Assembly: GCF_002019665.1 (NCBI RefSeq)
Contig: NZ_KV917375.1
Location: forward strand, 1,741,175 to 1,805,174
Direction: 5' to 3'
Length of the DNA: 64,000 nucleotides
From: Sutcliffiella halmapala
GTDB lineage: Bacteria > Bacillota > Bacilli > Bacillales > Bacillaceae_I
Shown one piece after another: positions 60,391 to 64,000 of this stretch. Position 1 is the first letter of the stretch. Every line of letters starts with the position of its first letter. The position numbers and the translations under genes were made by a program. The notes beneath the pieces were generated by a model. The model saw only the letters and a program-made list of their open reading frames with translations. It did not search any database and had not been told where the DNA came from.

Positions 60391-60550
60391 CCGCCTCCGC
60401 AAGCTTCAAAATCGGTCTAAACACCACCCGAAATCTCTAGCACCAATCAAAAATCCCGATAACCCCTCCAATTTCTATTTAAAAAACCCCTCTCTTATGA
60501 AGACCCAAAAGTTCACCAAACTCTCAAAACCCCTAAAATAAAACCAATTA

Positions 60551-60579
60551 TTTACATCAAACCCAAACTTATCTATAAT
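60551..60579 (+). promoter_or_regulatory. Promoter of the ABC exporter operon
   Basis: TTTACA (60551-60556), 17-bp spacer, TATAAT (60574-60579), 33 bases before the ATP-binding gene. Confidence 0.8.
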
Positions 60580-60612
60580 TAATTATTATAATTTTCTGAA
60601 TGGAGTGAGGTT

Positions 60613-61563
60613 ATGAATAGAATTATCGAAGTAAGTAATTTATCCCGTACCTATAAATTAAAAGGGGGACATAAAACGGCGTTGGATCATGTTTCGTTTG
60701 AGGTTTATGAGGGGGAGGTTTTCGGATTACTTGGTCCAAATGGAGCGGGGAAAACTACCACTATTAAAATTTTAACAACCTTACTTCTACCAACTTCTGG
60801 ACAAGCAAAAGTCCTCGGGTACGACGTCGTAAAAGAGAGTGCTAAAATTCGAGACAAAATCAACTTCGTCTATGGCGGGGAGCGGGGTGTATATGGAAGG
60901 TTAACAGCCATAGAATATATGCATTATTTTTGCACACTGTACAAAATCCCAAACAAGAAACAAAAGGAATTAATCCAGCAGCTGCTATCATTAGTGGGAT
61001 TAAAGGATGCGGCAAACCAAAAGATACACACTTATTCCAAAGGGATGGTGCAACGGCTACATATTGCACGCTGTTTAATTAATGAACCAAAAATAATTTT
61101 TCTGGATGAGCCAACTATTGGACTAGATCCTATTGGGGCAAGATTGTTAAGGGATCTTGTAAGGGAATTAGCGCAAAAGGGAATTACGATCATCTTAACG
61201 ACGCATTACATGCAAGAAGCGGATGAGCTTTGCGATCGGATTGCTTTTATTAAAAATGGAGCAATTAGTTTAATCGGTGAGCCGGTGCATATAAAAGAAA
61301 GCTGTAGTCATTTGAAGTTATTTGAGGCGACGATGCAGGTCTATGATACTCGTAAACTAGAACAAGATAGATTCCTGCAACAAGTAGAAGTAAATGAAAT
61401 TAAAGCCCCATATTACTCTGTGAATTTTCAAGTAGCTGAAGAAGAAGCAGATCATCAAAAATTGACTTCCTATTTGGAGACATACGGCGAAGTAATTAAA
61501 CTTGAGAAAAGAGAGATTTCTTTAGAAGACGCCTATGTTCATCATATGAAAGACGTGGGGTGA
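60613..61563 (+). CDS. ABC transporter ATP-binding protein
   Basis: 316-aa ATPase of an ABC-2 type exporter. Walker A is LLGPNGAGKTTTIKIL, the signature is TYSKGMVQRLHIARCL and Walker B IIFLDEPTIGLDPIG, followed by TTHYMQEADELCDRI with the switch His. The C-terminal 80 residues are an accessory domain as in DrrA-like proteins. ATG 60613 follows GGAGTGAGG. It overlaps the first permease gene by four bases (GTGA). Substrate unknown; drug, lipid or peptide export are possible. Confidence 0.93.
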   Translation: MNRIIEVSNLSRTYKLKGGHKTALDHVSFEVYEGEVFGLLGPNGAGKTTTIKILTTLLLPTSGQAKVLGYDVVKESAKIRDKINFVYGGERGVYGRLTAIEYMHYFCTLYKIPNKKQKELIQQLLSLVGLKDAANQKIHTYSKGMVQRLHIARCLINEPKIIFLDEPTIGLDPIGARLLRDLVRELAQKGITIILTTHYMQEADELCDRIAFIKNGAISLIGEPVHIKESCSHLKLFEATMQVYDTRKLEQDRFLQQVEVNEIKAPYYSVNFQVAEEEADHQKLTSYLETYGEVIKLEKREISLEDAYVHHMKDVG

Positions 61564-62333
61564 ATAGGGTGAATTTTGTTAATTTACTATTTAGAGAGAT
61601 TCGATATTTCACTACTCTACAAAATAAAATGTACCAATTTCTTTTGTTTTTCCAGCCACTTCTGTTCCTTTCGATTGTTTATTTTCTTAAACAAATGCGA
61701 GGGGACGTCAATATTGAGAAATTTGTGGTGGCTTCCGCATTAATTAGTATGTGGAGTTATGTCCTTTATTCATCAGGTTCTGCCTTAATCGCGCAAAAGT
61801 GGAATGATACATTAAAGCTCTTAATTGCGGCGCCTATTTCGCTTTTTCAAATCATTCTCACGAAAGCAATAAGCAATGCCTTTATCGCTCTAATTTCGAT
61901 GGTTCTTAGTTTTACTTATGCGAGATTTATTTATCAGCTACCAATTGGGATTGAACATCTCGGTTTATTTTTCCTATCTGTCCTAGTATTACTCCTCTCT
62001 TTAAGTGTAGTAGGAATGATTTTAGCGATAGTGTTTGTGGCGTTCCAAAATGTTTTTGATTATCAAAATTTAATTTTAACCCCTGTCATTTTATTATGTG
62101 GTGTTTTTATCCCAGTGGAAAGTATGCCTTTCTTGTTAAAAGGTATTGCTTACCTTATCCCCATGACTTGGGGAATACAAGCTGTCTATGAAACCCTTAC
62201 TCTTTCCCCTCAGATGTACACTTCTATGATGGTATCTTTAGGCGTCAGTACCTGCTACTTCTTGTTATCTATTTTCATTATAAAAAGAATCGAACTCGTT
62301 TTACGAAAACATGGAAGCTTGGGGGCGATATAA
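61560..62333 (+). CDS. ABC-2 type permease, first subunit
   Basis: 257-aa six-helix membrane subunit. It has the ABC-2 pattern: cytoplasmic N-terminus, a helix at about 28-48, SMWSYVLYSSGSALIAQKW before the second, and the C-terminal GVFIPVESMPFLLKGIAYLI followed by PMTWGIQAVYE. GTG 61560 overlaps the ATPase stop; GTG 61569 is an alternative. The second permease gene starts directly after its stop codon, so the transporter is probably a heterodimer. Confidence 0.9.
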   Translation: MNRVNFVNLLFREIRYFTTLQNKMYQFLLFFQPLLFLSIVYFLKQMRGDVNIEKFVVASALISMWSYVLYSSGSALIAQKWNDTLKLLIAAPISLFQIILTKAISNAFIALISMVLSFTYARFIYQLPIGIEHLGLFFLSVLVLLLSLSVVGMILAIVFVAFQNVFDYQNLILTPVILLCGVFIPVESMPFLLKGIAYLIPMTWGIQAVYETLTLSPQMYTSMMVSLGVSTCYFLLSIFIIKRIELVLRKHGSLGAI

Positions 62334-63119
62334 GTGTTTTTCCTTAATAAATTTGGTTTTACTTATTTGTCCTATAAAGCACTTTACTCCTTTCAAACGC
62401 TTCGGCTATTTATTTTGTTTCGGATACTTGATCCATTTATGCACTATTTATTCTTTGCAACACTTGCTAGTGCCATTGTTGGACAGGAGTATTTGTCCTA
62501 TGTTGTTCTTGGAAATATTGTCTATTACACCGGACAGACGATGATGATTAATTTCATGTCGATGTTTCGAAATGAACGTAAATTTGGAACATTAGAATTA
62601 AACATTGCCTCCCCGACTTCTACTTTTGTCATCATCATGAGAAAAGCGTTGGTACCATTTTTAGATGGGCTATTCGTATTTATTGCAGGTTTGACGATTG
62701 CAAGGGTGCTATTTTCTATTGCTTTGCCACTGGATCAAATAGGACATTTACTATTACTCTTTACTGTCACCATGTTTTCACTACTAAGCTTTGCCCTACT
62801 ATTTGCCTGTATTAGTCTATTGTTCTCGAATGTTAACTTGTTCTTAAATCTTGTTTTAGCTAGCTTTCAAGTGTTATGTGGAGTCAACTTTTCCGTGGCC
62901 TTACTTCCAGGTTCACTTGAAGCACTTGCAAGAATATTACCTCTAACCCATAGTATTGAAGCAATACGGTCAATTTATCAATTAGAGTCCTACGCGATTT
63001 TACCACTATTAGGAAAAGAGTTAATGATTGGGGGATGTTATTTCTTGATTGCCCTCCTTTTAGTCAACGTGATGGAGAAATTGGCGCGAAAGCAGGGGGC
63101 GTTGTTTAAGAATGTGTAA
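62334..63119 (+). CDS. ABC-2 type permease, second subunit
   Basis: 261-aa membrane subunit with about six helices; the middle has MMINFMSMFRNERKFGTLEL and the end RILPLTHSIEAIRSIYQ, both matching the ABC-2 permease layout. GTG 62334 begins at the base after the previous stop codon, with GGGGGCG upstream. It completes the ATPase-permease-permease operon that started at 60613. No clear terminator follows before the SUKH gene. Confidence 0.88.
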   Translation: MFFLNKFGFTYLSYKALYSFQTLRLFILFRILDPFMHYLFFATLASAIVGQEYLSYVVLGNIVYYTGQTMMINFMSMFRNERKFGTLELNIASPTSTFVIIMRKALVPFLDGLFVFIAGLTIARVLFSIALPLDQIGHLLLLFTVTMFSLLSFALLFACISLLFSNVNLFLNLVLASFQVLCGVNFSVALLPGSLEALARILPLTHSIEAIRSIYQLESYAILPLLGKELMIGGCYFLIALLLVNVMEKLARKQGALFKNV

Positions 63120-63182
63120 GTGAAATCTGACAGTTCAAGTAAGAACTAGTAATGAATTCATACTTATAAAATAAAGGGGTCA

Positions 63183-63626
63183 ATGGCCATTATGTGGGAA
63201 AATTATATTAATTCTATTTCTAAGGATTATCATTTTGTAACTCCTGCAACTAATTCCGAAATAATAAAAATTGGTGAAGAACTAAATGTGGAGCTACCTA
63301 AAAAGTTACTAGAATTGTTCAAGGAGACAAATGGAGTGTTTGATCAGTTTAAGTGTCCCTTAATTTGGTCTACAGAACAAATCGTCAAAGACAATTTGTT
63401 TTTCAGGAATTTTGAAGAATATAAGGATATCTATATGCCTTTTGATCATTTGTTGTTTTTTTCTGATTCTGGATGTGGTGATTTATTTGGCTTCCCTATA
63501 TTAAATGGCGTAGTTCAAAAAGAAGACATCTATGTTTGGAATCATGAGGATGATAGTCGAATGTGGGTGTCGTCATCGTTAGAAGAGTTTATTAAGGGTT
63601 GGATTACGGGTGAAATTTCCGTTTGA
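63183..63626 (+). CDS. SMI1/KNR4 (SUKH) family protein
   Basis: 147-aa SUKH-domain protein: ATNSEIIKIGEELNVELPKK, LLELFKETNGVF and the DSGCGDLFGFPI block are characteristic. In bacteria many SUKH proteins are immunity proteins to contact-dependent or polymorphic toxins; no toxin gene is visible here, so it may be an orphan. The start is ATG 63183 (AAGGGG three bases away) or ATG 63192. Terminator at 63653. Confidence 0.88.
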   Translation: MAIMWENYINSISKDYHFVTPATNSEIIKIGEELNVELPKKLLELFKETNGVFDQFKCPLIWSTEQIVKDNLFFRNFEEYKDIYMPFDHLLFFSDSGCGDLFGFPILNGVVQKEDIYVWNHEDDSRMWVSSSLEEFIKGWITGEISV

Positions 63627-63652
63627 ACAAGTTTTTCCGATAGTAATGAATG

Positions 63653-63693
63653 AGAGCGTATTTGTTGTGTAATAAGCAAATACGCTCTTTTTT
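63653..63693 (+). terminator. Terminator after the SUKH gene
   Basis: AGAGCGTATTTG / CAAATACGCTCT, 12-bp perfect stem, 12-base loop, T-run. Confidence 0.93.
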
Positions 63694-63879
63694 ATAGTGA
63701 AGAGGTAGACAATTAATATACAAAGAAGGAAAAAACATAATACTAGCTAGGTTACCGAAAATAAGATTATGAATATATTATAAACAATAAAGAAAGTAAA
63801 AAAGGGAGAGATGCAGTTATAAAATCAATCAGCCTATTGGACAGGGGTTACCTTTACATAAGTGAAGGGAGGGCTGTAA

Positions 63880-64000
63880 ATGAAAAATTTAGTTTTACCA
63901 TTACTAGCTTACGTGCTTGTTTGTGTACTAGTCGTTATCGCGCCAGCATCTACGGGTTATGATACGCTAGGCTGGAAATTATTCGCTGGACAAATGTATG
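63880..64000 (+). CDS. Start of a membrane protein (cut by window end)
   Basis: Open to the last base. It begins MKNLVLPLLAYVLVCVLVVI (signal-like membrane helix), then APASTGYDTLGWKLFAGQMY. GAAGGGAGGG lies before ATG 63880. The hydrophobic start and position suggest an integral membrane or secreted protein; the family cannot be told from 40 residues. The 253-bp gap upstream has a terminator and an AT-rich stretch, with nothing else seen. Confidence 0.6.
   Translation, partial: MKNLVLPLLAYVLVCVLVVIAPASTGYDTLGWKLFAGQMY

Overview
The window comes from a low-GC, spore-forming member of the Bacillales (Bacillaceae or Planococcaceae type). Evidence is the strong GGAGG ribosome sites, GTG/TTG starts, the sporulation protein YunB, a Prli42 micro-protein, a T-box leader, cre sites, Bacillus-type LexA boxes, and a gene order that follows the Bacillus subtilis yqjC-yqkC stretch (mce, mmdA, yqjE peptidase, polY1, rnz, namA, yqjN, proC, yqjP, yqjQ, polY2/yqjX, yqzH, yqkB, yqkC). 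I saw no tRNA, rRNA or CRISPR.

Region 1 (1-784) is the 3' end of a group II intron: the reverse transcriptase/maturase C-terminus, then domains V and VI. Region 2 (about 840-14912) is one co-directional catabolic block. It has a flavin reductase and an HpaB-type monooxygenase, an IclR regulator, and a complete 3-hydroxyanthranilate meta-cleavage pathway: ring dioxygenase, ACMS decarboxylase, 2-aminomuconate semialdehyde dehydrogenase, aminomuconate deaminase, tautomerase, oxalocrotonate decarboxylase, oxopentenoate hydratase, hydroxyoxovalerate aldolase and acylating acetaldehyde dehydrogenase. A stand-alone FAD synthetase and a TRAP transporter close the block. The set resembles the anthranilate pathway of Geobacillus thermodenitrificans: anthranilate to 3-hydroxyanthranilate to acetyl-CoA plus pyruvate. 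Two cre sites, an inverted repeat and the IclR gene suggest CcpA plus substrate control. Palindromic intergenic repeats sit inside the block.

Region 3 (15064-21340) has unknown membrane genes, prli42, methylmalonyl-CoA epimerase and carboxyltransferase genes, an M20 peptidase and cheW. Region 4 (21520-28872) is a sigma-54 module. A CBS-PAS-AAA+-Fis activator faces an operon with a near-consensus -24/-12 promoter, encoding an iron alcohol dehydrogenase, GntP permease, 3-hydroxyisobutyrate-type dehydrogenase and methylmalonate semialdehyde dehydrogenase.

Region 5 (28856-43206) is the yqj-like housekeeping stretch. It contains a two-gene SOS operon of unknown small proteins under a textbook LexA-controlled promoter (31391-31829), a 52-bp tandem hairpin array (33885-34433) and a proline T-box before proC. 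Region 6 (43207-57467) mixes membrane proteins, acetyltransferases, the lipid II flippase Amj with a coupled leader ORF, a HisRS-like gene behind a leader peptide with three consecutive His codons, an ACR3-like transporter, a second Y-family polymerase with LexA-like boxes, a His-less HPr paralogue and a threonine aldolase. Region 7 (57512-64000) has a nucleotidyltransferase, a radical SAM protein, Fe-S related small proteins (CDGSH, HesB-like), a three-gene ABC exporter, a SUKH-family protein and a membrane protein cut by the window end.

The most interesting items are the SOS small-protein operon, the His-codon leader before the HisRS-like gene, the sigma-54 module and the anthranilate operon with its own FAD synthetase.
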